Shown piece after piece: positions 12,248-25,139 of a stretch of 64,000 nucleotides of DNA. Under the pieces are notes generated by a model, which made no database searches, was not told the origin of the DNA, and worked only from the letters and a program-made list of their open reading frames with translations. The position numbers and the translations under genes were made by a program. Position 1 is the stretch's first letter. Each line of letters begins with the position of its first letter. The stretch is from NCBI GenBank assembly GCA_000727475.1, contig KL647289.1, positions 3,735,600 through 3,799,599 of the forward strand, written 5' to 3'. This DNA comes from Sarcocystis neurona (lineage: Eukaryota; Apicomplexa; Conoidasida; Eucoccidiorida; Sarcocystidae).

Positions 12248-13493
12248 CAACGCAAGCAGAGTACACCAGGAGACTGCAGTGCATGAGGAAGAGTGGCATA
12301 GTTCGCCTGCGGAACTACGCTCCGGAGGAGAAAAGCTTTGACGGAGCAAACGAACTGCGGCGTTTTAGGGATGTTTCGCTGACGGTTCTTGTACCAGTAG
12401 CCGGGCAAAACGACGTGCTGTTATAGTTGGTCTTGCTGTCTTGCTCAGTTCAATCTTCCCAACTCATTTCTCACTTCTCTTCTGTTCCTTGGTCTGCTGT
12501 GTGTCAAGTGTTTGTTTCGCCGTTTGGAGCGTAAGTACGCAAGCAGAGGCACATGAAGAAGTTTCGGTCAGGCCGAGTAGAAAGTTGGTCGTCCTCTGCT
12601 CGTTCACGACGATGTTTCAACTTTTTACTTGGTACACGTAAAAGACTATTGGTCGTTATGCCTACGCCTTTCCACGTACATCCATATACGCATGTATACT
12701 CATACAGGTGGCCCATACTTGCGAGCGAATATCCAGGGCACAGGTCTGAAGCCCACACATTTGCAAACAGGAGCACACAGGTGTGGCATTCAACTAAAGA
12801 GAACAACTCTGCAGTTCGACTGCCGCGGGTCGCATGGGAAATGAATACGCATGCGCCTCACGCGTGCTTCACTTATTTAACGTACCAGGAGAACCACATG
12901 TCATGCATTACGCGCGAAGGACCGTTTCCCGTGGTCAGATGCATGCAAAAGCGTACACAAGTATACACGTACGGTGCCAGCTGCAAAGAAGCTTCTTGAA
13001 CACACACACACAACTACGCTCTCAACTCAGGGATACCTGAAGACATATGTGTACGCATATCCTAACTGGAAAGTTTTCAACTACACGGCTCACTGACTGC
13101 TGCGCCACTGGCCTTCTCTGACAACTGGTCACGAAATAGTAAAACACACGAACGGCCTTCACTGGCGGGTGATCTGCGGACATTTCGTTCTGCACTGCTA
13201 AGTGGCCCGCGTGGACTGAGTGTGACTCCAATAGAACTCTCACGTAACACCTCATCTATTGCATGCATGACCTGCAGGTACACGTTTCTATCCTTAAGTT
13301 GATCACCCCGACATTACCAGACGTGGTAATACAGTTTGCTGCTTTTTTGCAAAGTGAGGCCGCCGCCGGTTCAGCCGCCCGCCTCCTAGTTAGGTACGTC
13401 TCCTACCATTAATGTGCGTACCTGCAAGAACGTGTCTCTCATTTGTGTGTACTGTACAGCGTCACCACATTCACTATGCGAAGCAATGCCTGT

Positions 13494-13668
13494 GAGACAA
13501 GAGTACGAACTACACCAAGAAAGGGTTTCTATACTCAACCATCGTCTGTAGGACGCTGTGTCTTTGGTCGAGCAAGACTTGCCTCTGAGACAAGTGTCGG
13601 AACTACATCACAGGATTCCTACACAGCCACCGTTTGTAAAAAGCTGTTTCTTCCCTCGAGAAAGGTGG
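13494..13668. repeat. Diverged 93-bp tandem duplication
   Basis: Copy A starts at 13494 and copy B at 13587, both with GAGACAAG followed by GAACTACA a few bases later, then loosely matching TTYCTAYAC and GTCTGTA/GTTTGTA blocks and ending near the TCGAG of copy B. The copies are clearly older than the other duplications here. The period is a multiple of three and both lie in one plus-strand open frame. Confidence 0.7.
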
Positions 13669-14225
13669 AACATTCCGACGCAAAACTGCAGGCAACACCG
13701 GACTCCTGTGGAGCAGTGCTGCTCAGAGAATGTACACCGTGGCGCAGCAACTTCGCACTCCCACTCCCCGGTGTTGCGCTGCCTTGCAGCACTTCCTGCT
13801 CATCTTCAGCCACTACGGGGCGGATACAGGAACAGAGCTCGAAGTGGTTTGGTAGTACGGTGTGGTGCTTCATAAATACAAGAGTTCCGAAAATCTTCCC
13901 AATGTTTCTCCGAAGAACTCATTCGTACTAGAGTTTTTTTGTAATCAAACTAAAAAAGCTTGTAGAATCATTTCCTCTTTTGACGGTAAAAGCATGCACA
14001 TGTACACAAAAACTGGTACGTATGTATATACATACATACACTGGATACGTACACGCACACGTCCCCTTTCACAACTGGATGTGGCTAAGATCCTCTCTTC
14101 ACACGCGAGGAAGAAAAACTACGACTAACTTCAATCGGTGCAATGTTAAAACCCCCGAACGCTACGAAATTGTGAAACTGACACAAGTAGCTCCTCTATT
14201 GTTAAAAGGACCGAATCAGAAAGTT

Positions 14226-14694
14226 CAACACACCACAACCCTCACTTATCACTGCTGCACTCTGAAACGTATTGATCACGTAAATTATTCGCTAAAATTC
14301 CTTTCGATCGCTTGTTCCACTTTTCCGCACCATTAAATACGGTGAGCTTTGTGGAACAACAACCCTCACTTATCACTGCTGCACTCTAGAACGTATTAAT
14401 CATGTGGAACAACAACCCTCACTTATCACTGCTGCACTCTAAAACGTATTGATCATGTGGAACAACAACCCTCACTTATCACTGCTGCACTCTAGAACGT
14501 ATTGATCATGTGGAACAACAACCCTCACTTATCACTGCTGCACTCTAAAACGTATTGATCATGTGGAACAACAACCCTCACTTATCACTGCTGCACTCTA
14601 AAACGTATTGATCATGTAAATTAATCGCTAAAATTTCTTCTGATCGCCTATTCCACTTTTCCGCACCGTTAAATACGGTGAGCTTTGTGGAACC
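14226..14694. repeat. 53-bp minisatellite bounded by 78-bp direct repeats
   Basis: Five near-identical 53-bp units start at 14351, 14404, 14457, 14510 and 14563. Each begins GTGGAACAACAACCCTCACT and ends in TGATCAT or AATCAT. A diverged sixth unit lies at about 14226-14279. Between it and the array, and again after the array, is a 78-bp block (14280-14357 and 14616-14694) sharing TTCCACTTTTCCGCACC, TTAAATACGGTGAGCTTTGT and a GTAAATTA start. The order is unit, block, five units, block, so the higher-order unit was duplicated before or after the 53-mer expanded. Confidence 0.95.
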
Positions 14695-16284
14695 ATGTTG
14701 GCACTAGGTCGGTGCACGAATGTGGCGAGTTTTTACGAGAGCACATGGGACAGCTGTGATATTTGTTAACGACTGTTACTTTTCTCCTTCGATTTATTGT
14801 GCTTTCCGTCTTCGCAGGCGTGATTTAAGTAGCCTTCATTTTTCCTCGAGAGCGGCTGACAGGTCTACCCGAGTGCTTCAAGAATTGTTTCGTTCTTTGT
14901 CGATACCACGCGATCTGAAGAAAATACAAAGATAGAGCGCACTACACGACTGATTTTTCAGTGGCCGAATTCGCAGTTTTTATCCACCGGTGCGTCTTGC
15001 GCACGTTTAAAACGGCTGGTGCCTCACCCCCACCTGGCAAAGTCTCCGAACGTATCTTCAAGCTGAAGGAGGGCGTGAGCTCCTTCATTTCAGTCACTTC
15101 ACATGTCTAAGATAAGCAACTCACCGACATCGTTTTAATTTCAAGGACCGGGAGTCTCACCTGACAGCCCACCAATAACTCAACAACATTAGCACACTCC
15201 TCCCTTGTAGTTCATAGTATCACTAATGTTTCGCACACTTTTCTCTCGTGTAAACCCCGACCTACGCAGCTAGCGAAGGACGAAGTAGTTCTCGCAAACT
15301 TGGATGTGCAGTATTCACAGAACGACGTGCGTTTCTCCATGGTTTCGTGGGCCACGTGGAGTGGTGTACTTCGTATGGTGGTACACAACTACTTCGGCAG
15401 CGGACAAGCGATATGCGAAGAAGCTGTACGACAACCAGCAGCAGCACGGTTTAATGTAGAAAGCGGAAACAACGGAGTAGTGCGGTCTCGGACACGAGTC
15501 GGAAGGAGGAAATAGGATGACGAGATCGTGGCGTCAAGCAATTCAAAGCGATGATCTAAGAGGGTAACTGAAATGTGACATAAAAAAGTTGAGTGCATAA
15601 GGAGACAACAGCTGAGAATTATACAACGTAAGGGCCTGCCAGAGTTCCTGACTAGCTTAGAAGGCAGAATACGTAAGGACAATACGCTGATAATCAGGAC
15701 GGCGATCTTTAGAACGTGCTTTATACAAGTCCGGCTGTGGCCTGTAATTGAGATGATGTGATAGCGCGAAGAATCGATGCGAAGAACGATAATTCCGCAC
15801 AGGTGATCGATGGAAGATTTTATTAGTAATGTATGTGAATGTATATGTACACCAAAGAAAGAAATCGCAAGTCTTATAACAAGGCTGTGCACAGATAAGT
15901 GTTTTAATACGACTGTGGACTTCAAGAGACAGGACGTCCACGGTAGCTAACAACAGTGCTTGACACAAGAACACGGTCGGCCAAGTTCAACTGGCACACT
16001 AGCCTAAGAAAAATGAAATGCTGCAGGTAACACCAGTGAAGCATTTTAGGCGGGGAAGAAAAAAGCAACCGAGAAGCGAAGGTGCGTGGCACGACAACAC
16101 TGTGAAAGACGTCGAACGGCAGGCTATACGGAAAGGAAAGTGCTACAACTGGGTAGCTGGAAAATTTCGTAAATCGGCGTCTGTGGCGCAGCAAATTTTT
16201 ACAGATACGCTAGTTACCTACATGACCAACGGACACTTCAGTAACAACAAGGGAGCGTGACGCGGTGTTTCTGTTAGCCAGCCT

Positions 16285-19200
16285 TCAGGAGACATCCTCG
16301 AGAGGCAATTGAGAGCCTCGTATGACTCTGTTTTTCGGTGAAGCAGGACGGTATACAGTGACAATTGTAACAGTCACGCACGTGGAGGGTAGAACAGCTG
16401 GCAACAACACCTGAGCTGGAGGAATTCCACGAGCAGTGACAAAACAGTCTGCGTGCATACTGACAGGCGAGCAGCGTTCCGGGGCTTTTGGAGAAGCGTC
16501 TACTTATCCAGCCCCACCTCGCAGAGAACAGTTTGCAAAACGACTTTTGGGCTGAAACCGAAAAGAGAGTGGAACGAAAACATGCAGAATTTTTGTTGTG
16601 AGAACTGCCCTGCGGAGGACTGATGCGTGCGCTGCGTGGTAGACGTGCTACACTGTAGTCAGAAGGAGGACCCTCACATACGCATTAAATGCCTGGTTCA
16701 AAATAGTCTATATAGAATCTGCTTATTCGCTATACGTGCAGGAGAACGAACCTCTTCGGAAAATGGAAACTTTAAAGTAGCCGAGATATACATGCGCGCT
16801 GAATTTTTCTAAAAAACTGCTAGGGCTCATGAAGACCAGATTTCTTCCACACAGGTATCATGATGAACCTGGAATTTGCAAATTACGTTGTTGAAGTCGA
16901 TGAAAAATTGCCCAAATGCGGGTTGCTATCCGACCTGTATTAGGGGGGTGGCATTGAGGACGCAGGCCAAGGAACAGCTCAGCTGGACGCACAAAGTCGA
17001 AAACACCCAAGGCTCAGCAAGCGCCAGTAAATCAGACACGGAAACATTCTTCCGTCACCACACAGGCGACAGTAGGAGAACACCGACAAGAAGACACACA
17101 GCGAAGAAGAGCGGGAACAAGCTACAAGAGTCGTAGAAGAAAACGCGCCCAAGGCGGAAGCTCAGCACTTACGAAAATTAGAACTGCTTTCCAAATGGGC
17201 GTATGGCACGACTGTTGAATTTGCACAGGCCTCGTCGCATTGCAGTATATTGCCAAACAAGTGGGCGACTACACAGGGATACCAGCTGTGTCATTATACA
17301 CGCATGTGCGCAGGCGTACGCGTTCTGGAGGACAAGTAGACAGGGGCATTCCTTACACGAAGACGTGTAAACGCACACGACCACACACGGATCATAGGTA
17401 TACATTCGACACATTCACGCAAACACACAGCAAACAAATCATCCACCAATAATTATACGTGTTTATACGTCGAGATAATGGAAACAGCCGTCACAGCCAT
17501 ACACACAGATCTACACAAACGCATAAGCGCAGAGAGCAGGCAGTCTTTGTACTAGCTGTCATGCAGTACTGCTACGTGCACTACCACGAGATAAATAGGA
17601 GATGGGAGGCAGTATCAAGTAAAAAGCCGACCCAGTGCCCGACAACTGGTTTTCGAACGTCTTCACAATCTTTTGTTACTCGCTCGATACGGGTGGACTA
17701 AAATTTGTCACACAAAGCACCTCACAGGTGCACGTGCGTGTGTACACATTTACATATATGTATGCGTACACATACGAGTGTCAGAGCTACAGATTCGTCG
17801 AGGCTACACACAGAAAACGCTCACCACAATGAATCGATCCGAGAGATTTGTGAGGGTCGTGTACAGTCGCGCGAGATTTCCCATCACCATCAGCGCCAGC
17901 GAGCCGGCGGACAACTGTCCGGTGTGCTTCTGCTCCGCGTTCTGCATTATTTGTGGAACTCGCGACAGCAGCACTGCAGAACAAAGAGAGACGACGAACG
18001 AAGACGAGGAAACTCGGTTCTAGAATACAAAAGAAAAGTGCACCAATAGGTATGCAGACGTATTTTCGCATGCATGGAGTTGAGCTTCAGGCGCACGCAG
18101 GAATATGCGGATACAGGCATACATATGTACATACATGTGTATATATACGTACACACATATATGTATATTTGTGTGCATCTATCCGCAGACATCCGTGTGT
18201 GTATACCTGCAGATGTGTATCTTTCTGATTTTCTCTCTACCTTTCTTGCAGACACCCGTGTGTGTGTATCTGCAGATGTTTATTTTTCTGGGATTCTTCT
18301 CTCTACTTTACTTTCCTCTTGCTCTTCGCTCCCCTTTCCCTTCGGTTTGTTCCCCATCTCCCTCTCCTCCTTTTTCAAACCTTCCTTCTCGTTTCTTCTC
18401 TTCCTCCTTTCCCCCGTCCCTTTTCGTCCTTTCTGTCGTTTCCCCCTTTTGTCGCGGCCGCCCTCTGTCCCATACCCCACTCTCTCTCAATTTCTCAATT
18501 TTCCTCGGTTTCTTTCGACGATTTCTTTGCGTCTCTTTCTTGTCCTCTGCTGTTCTCGCCTCACTCGCTCTCATATCCTTCACGTTCTTCTTTCCTTCTT
18601 CCAAGCAATTTCTGTTTTCTCTGGCTTCCTCTTTCTCTTGCCCCCTCCTTTCCCTTACCACCTCCTTCCGTTTTCTCCGGGGCTCCTTTTTTCCGCGTTT
18701 CCCCTATCTCCCGTCCTTCCTCTCGTTGACTTCTTTTCTGTTCTCCTCTTCTCCTAAACTTGTCTCCTTCTCCGTCTCTCTCGCTTCCCATTCGCAGTCC
18801 TGTTTTTCTCTTACCCTCCATCCTTCTTTTCATCCTTCTCTCTTTGACTTTGATGTTTCCCCCTGCTTTTTCTTCTTTGTGTTACATTTCTCCCCTTGTA
18901 TTCTTCCTGTCAATACCCTTTTTCTCCAGTCATCTTATCTTTGGTTCTTTCTTCTGCGCCTCTTTTTTCCGTCTTCCCCTTTCAATTCCCCTGGCTCTTC
19001 CGCTTCACCCTTGTCGTCTTCTCGTCCTATCGTTTCCGTCCGTTCTTCCCTCTGTCTTTGCATTTTTGGTGTTGTTCTCTGTATTCAAAACCGCCTTCTG
19101 CTTTTTTCTTCCAGCTTCCGCCTTTCCTTCCTGGTGTTAGCATCTTCGTGCCGCTGCATTCTGGTGCCATTTTCTTCATACCCGTCCTTCTCTGCTTTAC

Positions 19201-22200
19201 TACTCTGTCTCCGTCGCTTAGCTCTGAGCGTACGTACGCAGCGGCACTGGAGAGAGGCCAAGCAGCGTAGAGAAGATCTGGTAGACGTGACTGCTCTTCA
19301 CCAGGAAACAACGCATGTAGAGAACCACCCCCGTGAGCAGTAGTAGGGATGAAGCCGCCGCTTTTCTTTCAGTAGCAGAAAACGTGCGTTGCTTCGCTGC
19401 CCGTGCTGCTGTCATGCTTCGCGTCGTCGTACGCGTCGTCTCTCCCGTCGGGCAAAACTTCCAGAACAAGAGCGCAATGATCAGGTTCATCACAGCTAAA
19501 CAAAACACACCCACAAAGGAAAACAGCACCATTCCATAAAAATCTTGTCCCTACGCAAGACACACATATACATATATGTATACATACACACAGGCGTGTC
19601 CAGATATATGGACATGTATGCGTGTTCACTTACATACACGTAAAAACGAAGACACGCATATATATATATATATATAGGTGCGTATCTTCCTTTTTACGGG
19701 TGAGCACATGCGAGAAAACAACGACACTAAAGAGCCAGCGTCGGAAGAAGTGCGTGCTGCGCATGTATCTGGTCGTACTTAGGTAGCGCACGGATGGCAC
19801 ACTAGCCGCAGCGCACTGCAGAAAGGAGCGCAGACAAGCAACAAGGTGGCATAAAGGAGGGCGGGGACGATGAAAATATTCACGCGCGCGTGGTGCATGC
19901 AGGCAAGCAGCGCCGAAGACTGATGTACCTGGATTCATCCAGGTGCACTAGAAGTCCCAAGCAAATACGTGAAAGAGGTACAAAGAAATCGAAGAAATGC
20001 GAATGTGGGTATACGAACATACACGTGAACAGACTTTAAAAAAAAGCGAGGTAGACCCCCTTGGCTCATACGATGTGTAGAGATATCAACTACACTCAGA
20101 TGCACACGAAGTATATACGCATTGGACCGTCAGCTACGAAAAAGTAAACGAGGCAAATCGGAGAGAAATAAAAGGAAACTACCCAGTGCGAGTCCACACG
20201 AACACGGCACACAATGAGAAAGAGAGGAGAAACAGAGAAGTCATACCAGATGCGGCTGCTACCACCTGCGTTTTCACGCTTGGTGGGGGCTGGTGCCTTA
20301 TTTTCACTGCCGCAGAGAGCAAAGAAACTTGCCTCCCGTCGAGATTTTCTTCACAGTCTCCGCACACTCCTACTGACGCATGCAGATTCACGTTGTATGC
20401 CTGTGCGAGCATATATACGTGACTAACAAGTCGACTACTTTCAGCGCAGACGTTGCTGCCGTGCGTCCACATGCACGCGCGTATATATGCGTACTTATCC
20501 GTTGAACGTGGGTGAGTTGAGGAGTCCACGTGGTCGCACATGTCTACTTACAAACGACAAAACGGCGGTGTAACTTTGCAAGTGTAAACCTGCAATCATA
20601 CACCCGCATGCATCCGCGTACAGCCACGTACTTGCGCACATCAGTATTTTTGTGTATTAAGCATCCGCTTCTGCTTAAACGCAGACAGACGCCGACCTGC
20701 GAAGGACTCAAACACATCTGTGCGAAGAAAGTTCGACCGCATCCAAGCACATAGACACTTATCCACAGATACGTAGACACAAGCCTGTGCAGACGTGTGC
20801 AAAGCCGGATGCGCATGCGCAGGTGCGCACGTACAAATCGAACGAATTTTCGTATGCGGAGCTGTACGCCCAGAAGTTCCTACGCGTCGACCTGTGTTGA
20901 TTAGTTTGTTTCTCTCTCTAGTATCGTGAGAAGAAACGGGCAAGCAGACACACAGGGCCAGGCCGCCTGCACGTCTATGTGCACGTGTGCTCATATATAT
21001 ATATAATCACATACGTAACTGCTTCTATACGCGCCTGCGCGTACACCCGCACGGATGTCTGCGTAAAGCGAGCAGGCGAAGAGCAGCAGCAGCGGAAATA
21101 AAGAAGAGGTAAAGAAAATAGCAGAATCTTACCGACGGGAACCATTTCCCCCCAAGTCATTAACGGGTGGCGTTCCAACACGTTGTAGCCCACGTAAAGC
21201 CAAGCCCCAAGCGTCTGTATCACCCAGGCGGTCACCTCAACAAGCGGATCTACAAGCGAGCATACGCGCATACATATATGCTTATAAATATATATGCGTG
21301 GGGTTGCTTCCACGAATACGGGACGGAGAGGTTTATCTGTAGGAAATTTCTGTTTGCTGGTGATCATCCGTAAGCATACACATACGTGTGCTACGCCGGT
21401 TCACGAAAGCTTGTGAACACAACACACACGTACGTATATTACACGAGCTCCACGTAATGCACACATGCGCGTATACATCTATCGATACTCACAGATACAC
21501 GCAAGATTGTCGAAACATCTGCTGTGCCTACTCCACTTGCATAGGGTAGCATGAGAGAGCACGTCGCCAAGGACGTTTGTCGGCATGGGTGCACATCCAC
21601 ACGCTCACACACAAACACACGCAGACACACACACATATATATATATATATATACAATGTATTACCTATATATGGACCGTATATTAGATGTAGAAACGCGC
21701 GTGCAGTTACTACGTACATACCAAGGCCCGCTGGACAGAGGTACGTGTACACGTCCCTACGATGTGTATATACGTATACGTGTACACATGAACAAGCTGG
21801 ATATCAACCACATACATCAACAGAATAATCTGCACTGTATTTAAATATATGCAGTTAAACATAAAACATACGTGAGGCTATGTATTCCACAATATGTGTG
21901 TGCACGCACTCAAGCGTTTACATATATATATATATATGGAAACAGGAGGCGTAGAGTATCTATTTGATTGCAGGCCACTGCAAATCGTACATACGAAGGA
22001 CTTCTACAATATGGAGCCAGCCAAGTATGTATGTAGATATAAATACGCATGTGAGGCGTGAAATGACGAATTGCAGGAAAAGAGCAAACATGGAAAAGGA
22101 AGGGGAGCACCCACGAACGGAGAAAAGGACGACGAAGAAAGAGGAGGAAAGCAAAGGAGTGGGGGTGACGACAAGGAGGTCGCAGAAGAAGGAGAAACGT

Positions 22201-25139
22201 ATACGCAAAGATCCAAAGGCATCAACGCGGAACAAAAGAAAGCTCGAAGGAGAGAAATAAGAAGACATCCACAGAAAGAGAGACCCAGCGAGGAAGAAGA
22301 CGAAGAAGAGCACCGTCGAGCAGATGCAGAGAAAGAGTCTCACGCCCAAACGTACCCCGGACTGACCGCGCTGGGAGCAGTTCAAAATCCTCATCGTGAC
22401 GCAGTAACAACACAAAGACCGAGAATCACGTGGAGGGGGGAAAAAGAGCAAAAACGTTGACGAGGAAGAAACACTCTTTGAAGCGTACATCCCTACCTCG
22501 ACAAAAACAGAAAGCTCGGACAACCCCGCGACGCTACGCGCGCGGTAGACCTTCACCAGCTGCGGCACTTTCACGAAGCACCCTCCCACCAGGAGCCCGC
22601 AGCTGAGGGCGGCTCCGAGCACCTGCATGTAGCACGCAGGAGCAGAATAGACGACAAGGCCCTGCAAAGATAAAGCGAGAAACAGAAGCGTCAGGACAGA
22701 GAGAACAAGAAGCGGGGGAAGGAGAAGAAAGGGAATAGAAGACGGGACGCAGAGGGAAAGAGATAAGAAATTCAAAAAAGAATGCTTCCCTGTTCGAGAG
22801 AGCAAAAAACAGTGTTCTGCCTAGATGAAGAACGTTTACCTCTGAGAGACGCGCGAGGAAAACAAGTAAGCGCACCAAGTCACGAGTGCCTGCTGCCGCG
22901 GGCGCCACGCAGCAACAGAAGAAAAAGCGACACAGCGCTATGTCTTCTTGGCAGACTGCAGAGGCTAGTCGTGCACAGGAATGAAGAAGAGACAGGCTGG
23001 GTCGGCCAGTGCAGCATCTACGAACAAGACGAAGCAAAGAAAAGACGGACGTGGACGTCCGAAAAGACTGATGCAAAGTAGTGGATTACGCGAATGCAGG
23101 TGTGTGTACGAGCATGCAGTAGAGAGCGGATGTGAGCCTGGGCGTCCACACGTATGTTCTGGGCCACAGGTATGCACCAGGAATTGAAACGTGCACGTCG
23201 TTAATATGTACAGAGCAATTTACGTGCCCCGGCTTAATGCAGCGAGAGTTTGGAGGCGTGTGCGCCACACGTGTGTGTACACGCGCGCGTGTGTTCACGT
23301 GTGCCTGCCGATATACGTGAAAGAACCCGATGCATATACATGTCCTGTGTGCTTAAGTATTGATACACACGTGAATATGTTGAGACACGGGCATGCAGAA
23401 TGTATATACATATATGCCCTGTAGGTATTTGTCCACCTATAGTCCATGTATGTATGGATGTGTACAGTCATGTGTACACACGAGTGCGTACCTATCTCTG
23501 TATCTATACGTTGACGAATGCATACACACTTCTGGAAAACTCCTGGTTTGTAGACGCATGTGTGCGTCTCTCTTTGCCGATCTAACTATTCGCAAGTGAT
23601 ATTATACACGCAAGTACATATACGTCGACAGAGAGAGACAGAGGGGCGGATGTGGACGACGCGATACCCGATGCGGCCCAGCGGCACCGGTGCCGGCGCA
23701 CCGTAGGGGCACGTCATGTTCGCGTGCGCCTTCCTACAGACAAAGGCGCAGCACGCGCGACACACCGTTCGCTGCAGCTCAGAAGGGCTGCCTCCCCATA
23801 TACAAGGAAAGCATCAACACGTCAACAGGGGAAACACAGACAACAGGCTGACTGGCAAGCAAAAACATACGCATGCAGACACGAGGGGAGTGCTACAAAG
23901 GCGTGAAACCGTGGGTAGTGGACTTTACAAAGGGCTGAGGCTCTTCTAAATTTACGTACACACGCATCATGCATCGACACGCGCCCTTGAGACACGTGCC
24001 CTGTACTGCATGGGAGGCAGATGCACGCGCGAGGTGCTCGAGCCTCGTACCCGCCACAGCCACGCGCAGGCATGTGGCGCGGTACACAGATGCGCGCAGC
24101 TCTCCATCCATACGTCTCTGGGTGTCTATACACCCCTACCTATACATATGTACAGCCCCCGTATGATGAATTACGCGGCGTGTATCCCACGGGCACGTCC
24201 TCCACAGGCGTCCAGTCCACAGGCATGCGCTTCACAACTCTAAACGCCTCAGTCTCATACGCGTGGGCGGTCAGAGACTTGGCTGCTGCGCATGCGTGCG
24301 CGCTTACGCATGCATTACCGACACCCCTACAAACCTTGTGCCCGCACTGCTAACACATGCACGTCACACGTGTGCCACACCCACGCACATGCGGTGACGT
24401 TCTTGTGCTACACAAGTCTGTGTGTGTGTGTGTTGTTCTTTCTACGCATGCATTCCACGCACTCGTCCCACCCACTCCTCCAATAGAATGGGAGTTGCCT
24501 GTGGACATGGAGAAAGCCAGGGAGAGAGACAGATCTGGAAAAGGACGGACGACTGTGGACAGCTTCACAGATCCACACGTGCTTGCACGAGACCTGCTAA
24601 AGGCGTCCGTCCGCGTGCTGTGCGCGTGATAGGCGGGCACGCGCTGCATGCGCCTGCACTCACATAAAATCCTACATACGGATCCGTGTGCATGCGAGAG
24701 GTGCACAAGGATCTGTGTCTGTGCCCTGCGCGTATCCTTACCTTTGTCCACCGCTGGAGATGTGATGACCCCAAATCCACATTTGCTACACTGCAAGCAC
24801 GTAGACACGCGTGTACGCTCACACATTAGATAAAGATTTGTCGTCTTTACGTAGACTGGTTTGTACTGCGTGGCCACCGCATGCACTCATTGCGCATGCA
24901 TGTATACACAAGCGCGCAGCTGCTGAGGCGCAGCACGGCCTTGGGCAACAACGGGGTGGATCAGGACGGTCCCGCACTACAAAAGGAAGGACCTGAAAAA
25001 CCAGCAGGAAGGAGGCCCAGAACGAAAGGAAAACACGTACCTGATTGAAGCAGTGGGCGTCATGAAGAGGGGTCATGAGGGTGTCTGTACACCGCGAGTC
25101 GATTAGCCAGAAATTCTTCTTTCCGACGGACCGTCCCAT
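16285..25139 (-). CDS. PQ-loop membrane protein, MPDU1/Lec35-like
   Basis: Minus-strand exons: 25139-25041, 22661-22497, 21235-21133, 19543-19238, 17973-17825 and, more doubtfully, 16410-16285. All junction phases agree (0, 0, 1, 1, 0), giving about 315 residues (human MPDU1 has about 250). ATG 25139 has an in-frame TGA seven codons upstream and a good start context (AAAATGG). Two PQ loops are visible: VKVPQLVKVYRARSVAGLSE (PQ near residue 66) and SRVPQIMQNAEQKHTGQLSA (near 231), each after or within hydrophobic helices, with further membrane segments in exons 3, 4 and 6. MPDU1 proteins sit in the ER membrane and are needed for use of dolichol-P-mannose in N-glycan and GPI assembly. The spacing YRARSVAGLS/HTGQLS fits MPDU1 better than cystinosin or SWEETs. 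Odd: a basic insert of about 30 residues in exon 4 (TTRTTTRSMTAARAAKQ). The acceptor of exon 4 (gggacaag) was chosen by phase. Confidence 0.75.
18184..18315. repeat. 63-bp imperfect duplication
   Basis: Copies start at 18185 and 18248 with GCAGACAYCCGTGTGTGTRT, followed by CTGCAGATGT and a CT-rich end. They form the left border of the long pyrimidine tract, on the plus strand, inside intron 4 of the PQ-loop gene. Confidence 0.75.
18290..19205. repeat. About 0.9 kb pyrimidine-rich tract
   Basis: The plus strand is almost entirely C and T with scattered G and very few A, so the transcribed-sense (minus) strand is GA-rich. It fills most of intron 4 of the PQ-loop gene. Long plus-strand open frames over it (up to about 410 codons, mainly Ser, Phe, Leu and Pro) result from the absence of A-containing stop codons and are not genes. 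Confidence 0.9.
19657..19676. repeat. TA microsatellite
   Basis: About ten TA dinucleotides in intron 3 of the PQ-loop gene. Confidence 0.85.
21616..21652. repeat. CA then TA microsatellite
   Basis: ACAC run passing into an uninterrupted TATA run (21634-21652) in intron 2 of the PQ-loop gene. A similar TA run is at 21921-21937. Confidence 0.85.
22071..22335. repeat. Purine-rich tract on plus strand
   Basis: Mostly A and G on the plus strand, so pyrimidine-rich on the sense strand of the PQ-loop gene, in intron 2 just below the donor at 22496. The open frames across it are compositional. Confidence 0.6.

Larger units (their letters stand above)
8744..16284. other. Long gene-poor stretch with several local duplications
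   Basis: Lies between the start of the PLOD-like gene and the proposed 3' end of the PQ-loop gene, both on the minus strand. No reading frame shows a recognised domain. It holds four separate tandem duplications (11507, 12097, 13494 and the 53-bp array at 14226), far more than any other gene-free part of the window. A minus-strand open stretch at about 8850-9020 and the plus-strand frame 16018-16260 (rich in Lys, Gln, Val) are the most protein-like pieces, but neither has supporting context. Confidence 0.45.

Noticed and set aside
14351..14615. CRISPR-like array
   Set aside because: Units are contiguous with no unique spacers, and the genome is eukaryotic.
18105..19343. 412-codon plus-strand open frame rich in Ser, Phe, Leu and Pro
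   Set aside because: Caused by the pyrimidine tract, which lacks A and therefore stop codons; other frames are equally open and the minus strand carries the PQ-loop gene on both sides.
19780..19935. Minus-strand hydrophobic frame (IVPALLYATLLLVCAPF) resembling an MPDU1 helix
   Set aside because: No acceptor in phase with exon 3 and a stop precedes any good donor; the helix is already supplied by exon 4.
20183..20348. Candidate extra exon of the PQ-loop gene (minus strand) with a hydrophobic SLFLLSFSLCAVFVW segment
   Set aside because: Its end phase does not join the following exon, whereas exon 3 joins the exon at 19543 directly and gives continuous family-like sequence.
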